A DNA stretch of 54,550 nt from CAZIAK01 sp964537035 (GCA_964537035.1 CAZIAK010000033.1:1-54550), one strand, 5' to 3'. Positions 33,945 to 43,929 are shown, counted from the first letter of the stretch. Made by a program: numbers and translations. Notes: generated by a model from the sequence alone, not told the origin.

Positions 33945-35143
33945 CCATGGCACTGACACTGTTGCTGGGTCTGTCCGTGACGCTCGTCCTCGCGGCCAGC
34001 CTCTACCTGGCCATGCTCACCGTGGTGGCGCTCATCCCGTCGCGGGTGGGTGAGGGTTCGGGGCCTCGTGCCAACCGCTTCGTGATCGTCATCCCCTCTC
34101 ACGACGAAGAGCTGAACATCGTGCCGGTGGTGGAGGGCCTGTTGACCCTCGATTACCCGGAGCAGCTGGTCGACGTGGTGGTCGTGGCAGACAATTGCAG
34201 CGACGAGACCGCAGGCCGCGCTCGTGCTGCGGGCGCGCAGGTGATCGAGCGAGTGGACGCCGAGCGCGTCGGCAAGGGCTTCGCGCTGCAGGACAGCTTC
34301 GCCGAGCTGCTCACCTGGGACCAACGCTACGACGCTTTCGTCGTGCTGGATGCAGACTCGATCGTGTCCCCCAACCTGCTCAGCTCCTTCGACACGAAGC
34401 TGGCCGCTGGCAAGCACGTCATCCAGGCCCATTACGCGGCGCTGAACCCGGACGACAACTGGCGCACCACGCTCATGTCAGCTGCTCTGGCCGCGGTGCA
34501 CATGCTGCGCCCCGTGGCCAGACGACGCCTCGGACTCTCCGTGGGACTGAAGGGCAACGGCATGTGTTTCAGCCGTGAGATCATCGAGCGCTTCGGCTGG
34601 CCCGCCCACTCGATCGTGGAGGACGCCGAGTTCACGCTCACGCTCTGGGAGCACCAGCTGAAGGTGGACTTCGCCCGCGAGGCCACGGTGAGCGCGCAGA
34701 TGCCTGTCGGCGCCGCCGAGTTCGCCACCCAGCGGGCTCGTTGGGAAGGGGGCCGGACAGCCCTCTTCGCCCAGGCCTGCCGGCGTTTCGTGCCCAAGGT
34801 CCTGGGGAGTCGCGACTGGGTGGCCTTCGACCTGCTGGCCGAGCTGGCCATCCCGCCGTTGAGCCAGTTGGTGGCCCTGACGTTGTTCCTGTTCGGTACC
34901 GCCGGTGGCCTGGCCTGGGCGGGGCAGATGCCCTGGTGGCCCGCCGCCCTCGCGGCCCTGTCCATGTCCCTGCAGGTGGGCTACGTGGTGGGGGCGTTGC
35001 GGCTGGTGAAGGCCCCACGTTCGACCTGGGTGGCCTTGGCCTGGGCTCCCCTGTTCATCGTCTGGAAGCTGTGGCAGAAGTTGATCCGCGCGGGCAAGCC
35101 AGGCACCTGGATTCGCACGGGACGCACCCGCATCGAGAGCTGA
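33941..35143 (+). CDS. membrane glycosyltransferase family 2 protein
   Basis: 400 residues; ATG overlaps the previous stop by 4 bases. One N-terminal helix (about 3-27), a GT-A domain with IPSHDEELNI, the DADS motif of the D-x-D site (VVLDADSIVSP), HSIVEDAEF as the acceptor-side E-D, and QRARWEGGR as the Q-x-x-R-W motif of processive synthases, then two or three C-terminal helices. The combination resembles cellulose/hyaluronan-synthase-like GT2 enzymes, so processive chain synthesis is possible, although a repeat-unit role fits the locus too. Confidence 0.9.
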   Translation: MTMALTLLLGLSVTLVLAASLYLAMLTVVALIPSRVGEGSGPRANRFVIVIPSHDEELNIVPVVEGLLTLDYPEQLVDVVVVADNCSDETAGRARAAGAQVIERVDAERVGKGFALQDSFAELLTWDQRYDAFVVLDADSIVSPNLLSSFDTKLAAGKHVIQAHYAALNPDDNWRTTLMSAALAAVHMLRPVARRRLGLSVGLKGNGMCFSREIIERFGWPAHSIVEDAEFTLTLWEHQLKVDFAREATVSAQMPVGAAEFATQRARWEGGRTALFAQACRRFVPKVLGSRDWVAFDLLAELAIPPLSQLVALTLFLFGTAGGLAWAGQMPWWPAALAALSMSLQVGYVVGALRLVKAPRSTWVALAWAPLFIVWKLWQKLIRAGKPGTWIRTGRTRIES

Positions 35144-35239
35144 GGGCGCCCTCAGCAACTCGTCACCAACAACAGCGCGGGGCGCACTTGGCCCGTGGTA
35201 ATGTCGGCGACTGAGGGCTGGGCCCCCTGGCCACGATTT

Positions 35240-35299
35240 GCGCTGCCCCAACCCCCTGCGTTGCCCCAACTCCCGCGTTGCCCCAACCCTTGCGCTGCC
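35240..35299 (+). repeat. 17-18 bp tandem repeat, about 3.5 copies
   Basis: Units 35240-35257, 35258-35274, 35275-35291 and a partial 35292-35299 follow the pattern GCG(C/T)TGCCCCAAC plus 4-5 variable bases. They lie in the 188-base gap before the phosphomannomutase gene, which otherwise shows nothing I can name. Confidence 0.7.
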
Positions 35300-35331
35300 A
35301 TTGAAGTCCTCCTTCTTGTTGAGAGTCACCC

Positions 35332-36708
35332 ATGTTGACTGAGCCCGATCGCCTCCCTTGCTTCAAGGCCTATGACCTCCGGGGCCGCGTCCCCGACGAG
35401 CTGAACGCCGACCTGGCCCGAGCCGTGGGCAAGGCCTTCGTCACCAGCTTGGGGGCGCGTAAGGTCGCCGTGGGCTACGACATCCGCCCGAGCAGCCCCG
35501 AGCTGTCGGCCGCGTTGATCGAGGGGCTGACCGCACAAGGTGCAGATGTCATCGACATCGGCCAGTGCGGCACGGAGATGATCTACTTCGCAGCCCAGCA
35601 TCTCGAGTCAGAGGGTGTCGATGGGGGCATCATCGTCACCGCCAGCCACAACCCGTCCGACTACAACGGCATGAAGCTGGTCACCAAGGGCGCTCGGCCC
35701 GTGAGCGGCGATACGGGGCTGAACGCTATCGAGCAGCTCGTGGTGCACGGTGAGTTTCCCACCGCCGAGCGCCAGGGCACGGTGACCCAGCGTTCGATCC
35801 TGGAGGACTACCTCGATCACCTGCTCAGCTACATCGACGTCTCTGTCTGCCGGCCTCTGCGCATCGTCTCGAACGGTGGCAACGGCTGCGCCGGCCCGGT
35901 GGTCGAAGCCCTGGCCAAGCGCCTACCCTTCGAAATCATCCCCGTCTATCACGAGCCGGACGGCAGCTTTCCCCACGGCGTGCCCAACCCGCTGTTGCCC
36001 GAGAATCGCACGCCCACCACGGAGGCCGTGCGCGACCATGGCGCCGACCTGGGCCTGGCCTGGGACGGAGACTTCGATCGCTGCTTCTTCTTCGACGAGA
36101 AGGGCGGCTTCATCGAGGGCTACTACATCGTGGGCCTGCTGGCGGCCGAGCTGCTGCGGTCCCACCCCGGCGAGAAGATCATCTACGAGCCCCGCCTGAC
36201 CTGGAACACCATCGAGTGCATCGAGGGGGCGGGGGGCGTGCCCGTGCTGACCAAGACCGGCCACGCGTTCATCAAGGAACGCATGCGCAAAGAAGATGCG
36301 CTGTACGGCGGTGAGATGAGCGCTCACCATTACTTCCGCGACTTTGCCTATTGCGACAGCGGCATGATCCCCTGGCTGCTGGTCTGCCAGCTGATCTCAC
36401 GGACGGGCAAGACCCTCAGCGAGCTGGTGCAGGACCGCCAGCAGCGTTTCCCCGTGAGCGGCGAGCTGAACACGAAGATCGCCGACCCGCAGGGGGCTTT
36501 GGCACACATGCGAGCGGTCTACGAGCCCCTCGCCGAGCGCCTCGACACCACCGACGGCCTGGCCTTCGAGTTCGCCCAGTGGCGCTTCAACGTGCGGCTG
36601 TCCAACACCGAGCCCGTGGTGCGCCTCAACGTGGAGACCCGGGGCGACCCGGAGCTGCTGGTAGAGAAGACCGAAGAGCTGCAGGAGCTGCTGCGTCAGT
36701 TGGCCTGA
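35332..36708 (+). CDS. manB: phosphomannomutase/phosphoglucomutase
   Basis: 458 residues, the normal length for bacterial PMM/PGM (AlgC/ManB-like). It interconverts hexose 6- and 1-phosphates. Phosphoserine loop TASHNPSDYNGMK with Ser 105, metal loop DGDFDR (245-250), sugar-binding GGEMSAHHYF (326-335), and phosphate-binding RLSNTEPVVRLN near residue 425. All catalytic loops are intact. With mannose-6-phosphate isomerase (48723-49739) it would supply mannose 1-phosphate for GDP-mannose, a likely precursor of the polysaccharide; guanylyltransferase is not in the window. Converges with the next gene with 8 bases between stops. Confidence 0.93.
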   Translation: MLTEPDRLPCFKAYDLRGRVPDELNADLARAVGKAFVTSLGARKVAVGYDIRPSSPELSAALIEGLTAQGADVIDIGQCGTEMIYFAAQHLESEGVDGGIIVTASHNPSDYNGMKLVTKGARPVSGDTGLNAIEQLVVHGEFPTAERQGTVTQRSILEDYLDHLLSYIDVSVCRPLRIVSNGGNGCAGPVVEALAKRLPFEIIPVYHEPDGSFPHGVPNPLLPENRTPTTEAVRDHGADLGLAWDGDFDRCFFFDEKGGFIEGYYIVGLLAAELLRSHPGEKIIYEPRLTWNTIECIEGAGGVPVLTKTGHAFIKERMRKEDALYGGEMSAHHYFRDFAYCDSGMIPWLLVCQLISRTGKTLSELVQDRQQRFPVSGELNTKIADPQGALAHMRAVYEPLAERLDTTDGLAFEFAQWRFNVRLSNTEPVVRLNVETRGDPELLVEKTEELQELLRQLA

Positions 36709-36716
36709 GCCGAGGC

Positions 36717-37955
36717 CTACCAGGGCGCGCTGAGCGCACCCACCGCAGAGGCGATCTGTTGCATGAGCGCCGGGTCGGGTTCGAAGCCGACCCGCGCCAT
36801 GGAGCAGCAGGTCGTGACGAGGTCTTCGACTTGTGGCCTGCTGTTGGGGTTGCGCGTGCCTTCGAGCAGCGCGTTGCGGTAGACGGTCATCGCCGCAGCT
36901 TGTTGGCCCATGACGATCAGGGCTTCGGCCACCGGCAGCAAGGTTTCGCTGCGGTAGATGTCCACGATCTTGCCTCGCTCCTCTGCGAACAGGCTCAAGG
37001 CTGCACTGGTGAGAGCCTGGGCTGGCTCGGTGTCGCCAGCGAGGTGACGCAGCTCGGCCATCCGTCCGAGCATGGCGACGCGGTGTTCTGGCAGCCACTC
37101 GACCTCATCAGCGAGGGCGGAGGCCTCATCGAGCAGCTTGCGGGCCTGGGCCTTGTCGCCGTGAGCGTTCGCCATGCTGGCGAGCTCGTGCAGCACGTCG
37201 ATCCAGACCTGGCGGGAGACACTCGCCGCGCCACGGTCGAGGGTGATTTTGATGTCGCGGCGAGCCTGCTCGTCGTCGTAGAAACGATCAAAGAGCCGCA
37301 GGCCGGTGGCCATGGTTCCGCGCACCTGGTCAAAGACCCCGCCGTCGATGACGGAGCTGAGCCGCGCGAGCTCGGTGGGCAAGTCGCCGATGGGCAGCTG
37401 ATCGGCCTGCGTCGCTGTGACGCGGCCGACCTCGGCGTCTTCGATCCCTGAGATGTGGCGGGCGACCTCTTCATCGCGCCCGAGCCAGACGTAGACCTGG
37501 GCGAGCTTCGCGTGGATGCGATCGCTGCGCCAGCGCTGACCGGAGCCCTCCTCGGCCGCTTCCTCGGCGATCTGACTGACGGTGCTCAGAGTCTGCTGCA
37601 GCTCTTTCTCGGTGGCGCCGTGCCGGACACGGTAGCCAGCCCAATCGGCCAGGGCGGAGCCACGTCGCCAGTTGGCGATACGCCCAGCGGCTGCCAATGC
37701 ACGCTCCGGCTGATCGAGCAGCAGGCAGGTGTTGACAACAACTTCTTGCAGTTGAGAGCGACTCTTGATGTGCGGCTGCGCTGGCAGTTTGCTCGCAGCG
37801 GCCAGGGCCAGGTCGAGCAGTTGGCTCTGTGAGGGCAGCATCGACCGTGCCTCTTGGCTGGCCACGCCGGCACTCACCCGTTGGGGCTGGGGGGCGGAGG
37901 CGTCGGACGGCATGCAGAGCAGGGCCAGCGCAGGGAGAAGCAGCATGATCCTCAT
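36717..37955 (-). CDS. secreted TPR-like helical repeat protein
   Basis: 412 residues from ATG 37955 (MRIMLLLPALALLCMPSDASA), a clear signal peptide; upstream open frame to 38048 covers the intergenic hairpin and is rejected. The rest is alpha-helical with degenerate TPR character (ALAAAGRIANWRRGSALADWA, AQARKLLDEASALAD, HLAGDTEPAQALTSAALSLF). No catalytic motif recognised. It follows the beta-helix gene on the same strand and is separated from it by a strong hairpin, so it may be expressed at a lower level from the same transcript. Function unknown; periplasmic scaffold likely. Confidence 0.75.
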   Translation of the reverse strand: MRIMLLLPALALLCMPSDASAPQPQRVSAGVASQEARSMLPSQSQLLDLALAAASKLPAQPHIKSRSQLQEVVVNTCLLLDQPERALAAAGRIANWRRGSALADWAGYRVRHGATEKELQQTLSTVSQIAEEAAEEGSGQRWRSDRIHAKLAQVYVWLGRDEEVARHISGIEDAEVGRVTATQADQLPIGDLPTELARLSSVIDGGVFDQVRGTMATGLRLFDRFYDDEQARRDIKITLDRGAASVSRQVWIDVLHELASMANAHGDKAQARKLLDEASALADEVEWLPEHRVAMLGRMAELRHLAGDTEPAQALTSAALSLFAEERGKIVDIYRSETLLPVAEALIVMGQQAAAMTVYRNALLEGTRNPNSRPQVEDLVTTCCSMARVGFEPDPALMQQIASAVGALSAPW

Positions 37956-37995
37956 GGTGGTCGCCTTCTTGCGAGAGGTGGTTTGGAGCGGGATG

Positions 37996-38026
37996 GGCCC
38001 CCGCCCGGAGAGTCCGGGCGGGGGCC
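37996..38026 (-). terminator. strong GC-rich hairpin between two same-strand genes
   Basis: Perfect 14-bp stem (GGCCCCCGCCCGGA and its complement) with a 3-nt loop GAG. It lies between the stop of the beta-helix gene (38081) and the start of the TPR gene (37955), read leftward. No T-run follows on the minus strand, so it may be a weak or Rho-assisted terminator, or a 3'-end mRNA stabiliser that lowers expression of the downstream gene. Confidence 0.65.
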
Positions 38027-38080
38027 GAAGGTGACGGTCAGCGACCACTGTGGCGGAGCTGGTCGTTGGCCATCAGGCGA

Positions 38081-39822
38081 TCAGGGGGTTAGGCCCACGA
38101 CCGCGTTGGAGAGGGAGACGCCGTTGTTGGCGCCCCCGTCCTGAATGCCGAACTGCTGCCAGATCTCGATTCCCGCGGGTACCCCAGCGGGCCAGAGGTA
38201 GGGCACGTGAATCTCGCCCATGGCGTCGGTGGGGAGGAAGATCAAAGGAAAGAACGGGACGGGCTTGAGCGTGCCACCCTTGAACGGAGCCGGCGTGGTG
38301 CCGGGGCCAAGGGCGAGGAACAGCGCGGTGAGGGCGTTGGGTGCGGCGAGCAGGAGGTCCGTCTGGTTGGTGCTGCCCCCGGTCAGGTCACCGCTGGCGG
38401 CGAGGATGGGGAAGCCGCTGACACCGGCGAAGTTGCAGCCTTCGTTCGACCAGACATCTGAGGCCGGGGTGAAACCGAAGGCCTGGCTCGCGGTCCATCC
38501 GTCGAGCCAGTCATCGCCGGGAGCGAACGCACCGCGGAACTTCACCGGCTCGATGAAGTCATCGCCAGCGCAGAAGTCCGCAGCCACAAGGGCATCGTTC
38601 GCGGGGCGCGGGTCCAGGCCGACGACCTGGGCCATGAGCTTGCCGCCCTTGACCACAGGCGCCGCCCTGGTGACGGACACGATGGGGGAGTTGGCTGGCT
38701 CGACCACGTTGTTGTTGGCCGGGTTGAGCACACCCACGTTGGTGGCTTCGGTGTAGGCGTTGGCAGCGAGGTTGTTGTAGAAGACGCTGTCGGTGATCTG
38801 AGCCAGCATGCCCGCCGTCTGGGCGTTGTAGGTGCCGGGAGGGCAGTCGTTGGNNNNNNNNNNNNNNNNNNNNNNNNNNNNNNNNNNNNNNNNNNNNNNN
38901 NNNNNNNNNNNNNNNNNNNNNNNNNNNNNNNNNNNNNNNNNNNNNNNNNNNNNGAGTCCTCGGCGCCATCGGTCTCGAAGCAGTTGTCACCGACGCCTGA
39001 GCCCTGAGACGCGTCGGCGCTGAAGCCCTGGACGATGAGCACGTACTGCATCTTGCCCCGGTAGCCCTGGTCGATGTCGACGCTGTCGTCACCGATGTTC
39101 CAGACACTGAGGTTCTTGAGGTTGACCGTGCCGCCCCAGATCTCGACGCCATCGTCGACGTTGTTCATGATCTCGACGTGGTCGATGTCGGTCTCACGGC
39201 CGATGCCCCCAAGAGACAGCCCGTTGAGCTCGTTGTTGAGCCCGATGACCTTGCCGCCGTAGCGCAGGGAGACATGGCTGAGGCTGCCGCTGTCGTCGTC
39301 GTCGTTGCCGCCGCCGTAGAGCACCTTGGTGTCGCCCGGGAAAGCCGCGACCAGTCCCTCCATGGCGGCCACATTGCTGGCAGAGCAGGTCGGCGTGTTG
39401 CCAGCCGTCGCGTTCTCGGAGATGAAGCCGTCGCCCATGATGGTGATGTTTCCCCACTCGTTCGCGCTCTCACGCCACGTGCCGGTGCGTGGGTCACCGC
39501 CGGTCCACGTGGCGGTGTCGGCCTTCGAGGTGAAGATGATCGGGTTGTTCTTGTCGCCCTGGGCGAAGAGCTTGGCGCCCTTGGTGATGGCCAGGCTGCC
39601 GCCGATGCCGGTGTCGCTGGCGATGACCGTGCCGGGCTGAATGGTCAGGGTCGCGCCGGGCATGACGTAGACCTGGGCCTGCAGATTGTAAGTGTTGTCA
39701 GAGGTCCAGGTGGTCGACGTGGTGATGTCGCTGGTGACGAGAATCTCGGCTGCCTCCACCGACCCGGTCAGGCAGAACCCGGCCGCTAGGGACAGCGCAG
39801 TGTGCTTCAGAAGACTGTTCAC
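38081..39822 (-). CDS. secreted beta-helix-like protein partnering a TonB receptor (interrupted by gap)
   Basis: Signal peptide (MNSLLKHTALSLAAGFCLTG...EAAE), then ITTSTTWTSDNTYNLQ, MPGATLTIQPGTVIAS and KGAKLFAQGDKNNPIIFTS, a pattern I know from a widespread family of exported proteins with parallel beta-helix-like repeats (IDHVEIMNNVDDGVEIWGG, NLSVWNIGDDSVDIDQ). After the gap at 38854-38953 the reading continues with NDCPPGTYNAQ to a C-terminus ending AVVGLTP at 38083. The distance between the two ends is not a multiple of three because the gap length is arbitrary. In other genomes, as I recall, relatives often sit beside a TonB-dependent receptor, as here. It may capture or process the receptor's ligand at the cell surface. 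Confidence 0.75.
38854..38953. other. assembly gap (100 N)
   Basis: Exactly 100 N, placeholder of unknown true size. It lies inside the beta-helix-like gene and breaks the apparent reading frame, so one gene can look like two. Confidence 0.99.
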
Positions 39823-40087
39823 GGTGTGCTCTCAGCAAAGGGGATCAACTGCAGCGCATGGCCAGGAGACGCTCTCCCGGTTCCTCGCGCTGTCGTTGAG
39901 GCCGGGATGTTAGGGGCGTTTCGTGGGCGATCCGTGAGATGTCCATAAGCGTCTGGTGAGTGAGCAGGAGATGAAGAACGACGGCCTCAGCAGAGCTTCA
40001 CGGCATCCACACGAACTCTGCACGCGTTCCTCACGATGCTGAACACAATGCAGGCCACACCTTCACTTGGCGGAGTTCAGGATCGCT

Positions 40088-43045
40088 GTGTCGCACTGGC
40101 CCCTTCCCTACGCGTTGTCTTCTCTGCTCTTGCTGCTGTCCGCGAGGGATCTCGCGGCCCAGGAGCAGTTCGGATCCATCCGGGGATTGGTGAACGATCG
40201 CGACTTCGAGGTGCCCTTGGGCGCGGCCAGGATCCAGATCGTGGAGAGCGGCAGGGAGGCTGTCAGCACGGACCAGGGCCACTACGTGCTCAGCGAGGTT
40301 CCCCCTGGCACCTACACGCTGATCTGCTCGAAGGACGGCTACGTCAAGGCGATCAAGAGCGACGTGGTGGTCACCGGGGGTCAGCTCGCGGAGGTCGATT
40401 TCTGGCTCTCAGGCGACTTCGTTGATATGGAGGAGTTCGTCGTCCAGGACATGCTGGGCATGAACATGAACACGGAGGCGGGGCTGCTGCAGCTGCGTTT
40501 CGAGAGCCCGGCCCTGATGGACTCGATCAGCGCCGACCTGATGAGCCGCGCGGGGGCCAGCGATGCAGCGAGCGCGCTCAAGCTCGTGTCTGGCGCATCC
40601 ATCCAGGGTGGCAAGTTCGCCGTGATCCGGGGCCTGCCCGACCGCTACGTGAGTTCGCAGATGAACGGCGTGCGCCTGCCCTCCGCCGATGAGGACACCC
40701 GGGCCGTCGAGCTCGACCAGTTCCCTTCAGCGGTGATCGAGAGCCTGCGGGTGAGCAAGACGTTCACCCCGGATCAGCAGGGGGATGCCTCGGGGGGCGC
40801 TGTTGACGTGCGCCTCAAGGGGATTCCGGAAGACGGTTCGATCCAGTTCAAGAGCCAGGTCGGCTACAACGATCAAGCCACAGGAGAGCGCAGGTTCTTG
40901 ACCTTTCGCCAAGGGGGCGGGCAACCCCAGCCCTTGGGCACCAGCTGGGCTGGCGATGTGGGCGTGAGCCATACCCGCGGCCCCTGGGATCACAAATGGA
41001 CCGTGTCCGCCGGCGGAAAGGAAGAGGTCGAAGACGGGATCACGGTCGGAGGCTTCGCCAGCTTCTACTACGAGCGAGACAACTCCTTCTACGACAACGG
41101 CATCCAGGACTCGTTCTGGGTCGAGAGCGCTGGCGCAGGGCTCACTCCCCAAAAGGGACAGAACTCCTCCAGCGATCAGTTCAACACCAGCCTGTTCGAC
41201 GTGACCCGGGGCAGCCAATCAGAGGAGTGGGGCGGGCTGGCCACCATCGGCGTGGAGACCGAGGACGACAAGATCAACCTGGTCTACCTGATGACCCGCA
41301 ACGAACAGGACACGGCGACCCTGGCCCAGGACGTGCGGGGCAAGCAGTGGTTCTTCGGCCCGAACTACGACCCTGCAGACACGTCGAACCCTGGCAACTC
41401 CAGCCAGTTCATCGAAGCGGCGCCCTACCTGCGCACGGAGACCCTGGAGCACACCGAGCGATCGACGTCCACCTTGCAGCTCAACGGCTCCCATGTGCTG
41501 CGCGACCTGAAGCCGGCTGGCGAGGTGTTCGGCGCTCCCGAGCTCGACTGGACCCTCTCCCGCAGCTCGGCCATGCTCGATCAGCCGGACAAGCGTCAGT
41601 TCGGCGCGATGTGGCAGCCCGAGTACAGCTTGATCTTCGGTGGCGTCCCCGTGTTCACGTTTCCGGAGCAGTTCTCCACGCTGTTGCCGTCGGACAACAC
41701 GAACCTCGGCAACCTGCAGCGCACCTGGAAGCGCATCGAGGAGCAGAGCCAGCAGTTCGCGGTCGACTACAAGATGCCCTTCGAGCAGGAAGACGAGGGG
41801 CAGGGCTACGTCAAGCTGGGCGTGTTCAACGACCAGGTGGAGCGCAAGTTCGAGCAGGAGTCGTTTACCAACGCGAACGACTTCTTCCAGCAGCCCGGGG
41901 GCTTCGATGAGTCTTGGAGCGGCGTCTTCCCTGACCAGAACCACCCCATCGTGGCGTCGGAGTTCGACGTGGACTACGACGGCACCCAGGACATCACCGC
42001 GTGGTACGCCATGGTCGACTACCCGGTGACCGAGCAGGTCAAGGTGATCGCAGGAGCGCGGGTCGAGAATACAGAGATCGGCGTGCTCCACAGCGCTGAC
42101 CCCAATGCCCTCTGGTGGGACATCGACAACCCGGTGCCCGCGCCGATCCAGTTCAGCCTCGACCCCACAGCGGCCAACGTTGACTTTCGTGAGCGGCACA
42201 TCCTGCCTTCGTTGAGCGTGGTGGCCGATCTCACCGAGGGGCTCACCCTGCGGGCGGCCTACAGCCAGACCATCGCCAGGCAGACATTCAAGGAGCTGTC
42301 ACCGATCGTGCAGCAGGAGTTCCTTGGCGGGCCCATTTTCATTGGCTCGCCCCGGCTGCAGATGAGCGAGGTCGCCAACTACGACCTGCGCCTGGATTAC
42401 GAGCCCGTAGAGGGCAGCCTGCTGTCCATGTCCTGGTTTCAGAAGGACATCGACAACGCCATCGAGTACGTGCAGACGGGCATCGACTTCACCTACACGA
42501 CGCCCGTGAATTATCCCAAGGGCAAGCTCAGCGGCTACGAGATCGAGCTGCGTCAGAGGCTGGCCAACCTGTGGGAACCAGCGGAGGACTTCTCGGTGGG
42601 TGTGAACGCCACCTTCATCGACTCGCGGGTCACGCTGCGGGCTGAAGACGCCGCCGACCTGGCCGCCGTGGGCACGCCCATCGCCACCAGGGACATGACC
42701 AACGCGCCAGAGTCGCTCTACAACGCCTTCCTCACCTGGGACAGCGAGACCAGCGGCACACAGGCCTCGCTGTTCTACACCCTCCAAGGTGAGTCGTTGG
42801 TGGAGGGCGCTGGTGTGGCCAAGGGCAACTTTGTCCCCAGCGTCTACGCGCAAGAGGTGGGCACGCTCAACTTCACCGTCTCGCAGCAGCTGAGCGAGTC
42901 GGCGACGCTGCAGTTCAAGGCAAAGAACCTGACCAATCCGAGGATCGACGAGGTCTACCGCTCGCCCTATACCGCCGGCGACGTGACCAGGACCTCATTC
43001 ACCAGGGGCCGGGAATACACCCTCAGCCTCGCCGTGCGCTTCTAG
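40088..43045 (+). CDS. TonB-dependent outer-membrane receptor with N-terminal carboxypeptidase-like domain
   Basis: 985 residues from GTG 40088, which has AGGA five bases upstream and begins the signal peptide; a TTG at 40067 is an alternative. Domains in order: signal peptide (ending DLAAQEQ), carboxypeptidase-regulatory-like beta sandwich (~25-110, FGSIRGLVNDRDFEVPLGAARI), plug domain (~135-250, IRGLPDRYVSSQMNGVRLPS), and a 22-strand barrel ending in Phe (YTLSLAVRF). The plug form with D-R-Y-x-x-x-x-x-N-G and FTPDQQGDASGG is typical of a group found with surface beta-helix proteins. The ligand is unknown. Divergent from the beta-helix gene and first in line with its own energising motor genes. 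Confidence 0.95.
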   Translation: MSHWPLPYALSSLLLLLSARDLAAQEQFGSIRGLVNDRDFEVPLGAARIQIVESGREAVSTDQGHYVLSEVPPGTYTLICSKDGYVKAIKSDVVVTGGQLAEVDFWLSGDFVDMEEFVVQDMLGMNMNTEAGLLQLRFESPALMDSISADLMSRAGASDAASALKLVSGASIQGGKFAVIRGLPDRYVSSQMNGVRLPSADEDTRAVELDQFPSAVIESLRVSKTFTPDQQGDASGGAVDVRLKGIPEDGSIQFKSQVGYNDQATGERRFLTFRQGGGQPQPLGTSWAGDVGVSHTRGPWDHKWTVSAGGKEEVEDGITVGGFASFYYERDNSFYDNGIQDSFWVESAGAGLTPQKGQNSSSDQFNTSLFDVTRGSQSEEWGGLATIGVETEDDKINLVYLMTRNEQDTATLAQDVRGKQWFFGPNYDPADTSNPGNSSQFIEAAPYLRTETLEHTERSTSTLQLNGSHVLRDLKPAGEVFGAPELDWTLSRSSAMLDQPDKRQFGAMWQPEYSLIFGGVPVFTFPEQFSTLLPSDNTNLGNLQRTWKRIEEQSQQFAVDYKMPFEQEDEGQGYVKLGVFNDQVERKFEQESFTNANDFFQQPGGFDESWSGVFPDQNHPIVASEFDVDYDGTQDITAWYAMVDYPVTEQVKVIAGARVENTEIGVLHSADPNALWWDIDNPVPAPIQFSLDPTAANVDFRERHILPSLSVVADLTEGLTLRAAYSQTIARQTFKELSPIVQQEFLGGPIFIGSPRLQMSEVANYDLRLDYEPVEGSLLSMSWFQKDIDNAIEYVQTGIDFTYTTPVNYPKGKLSGYEIELRQRLANLWEPAEDFSVGVNATFIDSRVTLRAEDAADLAAVGTPIATRDMTNAPESLYNAFLTWDSETSGTQASLFYTLQGESLVEGAGVAKGNFVPSVYAQEVGTLNFTVSQQLSESATLQFKAKNLTNPRIDEVYRSPYTAGDVTRTSFTRGREYTLSLAVRF

Positions 43046-43069
43046 CGCCATGACCTGGAGTAGACGACC

Positions 43070-43915
43070 ATGAAGGACCGATTCAGACCATGCCCGGGCG
43101 CGCCGTGCCCCGGCAGCGAGACGTCGAGATCGCCACACTGGCGGCGGATCTCCATGGCCTGGTGCCTGTGCCTCGCTTGCGGCTTCTCATCGCACGCCGC
43201 CGTGCTGGCCAGCGAGGACGGCCCTGCAGTCGACAGCACACGCGCGGCTCTGGAGAAGTGGGTGGAGACCCGGCGCGTCCTCTCGAAGGAGCGCGCCGAT
43301 TGGGTGTTGGGCCGGGAGCTGCTCGCAGAGCGAGTCGATCTGGTGAAGCGCGAAGTGGAGAACCTGCGCGAGCGGGTGGCCGAGGCCCGAGCGAGTCTGG
43401 CGGAAGCCGCGTCGAAGCGAGAAGAGATGCTCAGCAAGCAGGCGGCTCTGCAGAGCGCCTCCACGGCATTGACCGCAAAGGCCGGTGAGCTGGAGTCACG
43501 GACCCAGCAGTTGATCCGCCGCTTGCCGGCGCCGCTTCGGGACCGCGTGATGCCGCTGAGTCAGCGGCTCCCAGAGCCCGGAGCCGAGGTGAAACTGTCC
43601 CTCTCGGAGCGGTTTCAGAACGTGGTGGGCATCCTGAACGAAGTGAACAAGTTCAACCGGGACATGACCGTCACCAGCGAGGTGCGCACCCTGGCTGACG
43701 GCACCACGGCCGAAGTGGCGACGCTCTACGCCGGCCTGGGCCAGGCCTGGTATTGCAGCGGAGACGGCTCGGCTGCCGGCGTGGGCAGCGCCTCGGCGGA
43801 CGGCTGGGACTGGCGTCCAGCCACTGAATCGGCCGCCGCCATCGAGCGGGCCATCGCCATCCTTGAGAACGAGGTCGTTGCCGAGTTTGTGCAGCTGCCC
43901 GTTCTGGTCGACTGA
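43070..43915 (+). CDS. DUF3450-like periplasmic coiled-coil protein of the TonB system
   Basis: 281 residues from ATG 43070, which has GGAG nine bases upstream; ATG 43154 would give a neater signal peptide. The central part (about 60-150) is heptad-like coiled coil, and the C-terminal part contains FQNVVGILNEVNKFNRDMTV, LYAGLGQAWYCSGDG and WDW, matching the DUF3450 pattern. This family is known from TonB2/TtpC-type clusters in Vibrio and Shewanella-like bacteria, always next to a long ExbB. It lies 24 bases after the receptor and 14 before the TtpC-like gene. Molecular role not established. Confidence 0.85.
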   Translation: MKDRFRPCPGAPCPGSETSRSPHWRRISMAWCLCLACGFSSHAAVLASEDGPAVDSTRAALEKWVETRRVLSKERADWVLGRELLAERVDLVKREVENLRERVAEARASLAEAASKREEMLSKQAALQSASTALTAKAGELESRTQQLIRRLPAPLRDRVMPLSQRLPEPGAEVKLSLSERFQNVVGILNEVNKFNRDMTVTSEVRTLADGTTAEVATLYAGLGQAWYCSGDGSAAGVGSASADGWDWRPATESAAAIERAIAILENEVVAEFVQLPVLVD

Positions 43916-43929
43916 CGGAGCCACCACAC

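Noticed and set aside
38081..38809. Independent gene for the downstream part of the beta-helix protein
   Set aside because: It has no start signal or signal peptide and continues upstream into the assembly gap; it is the 3' part of the same gene.
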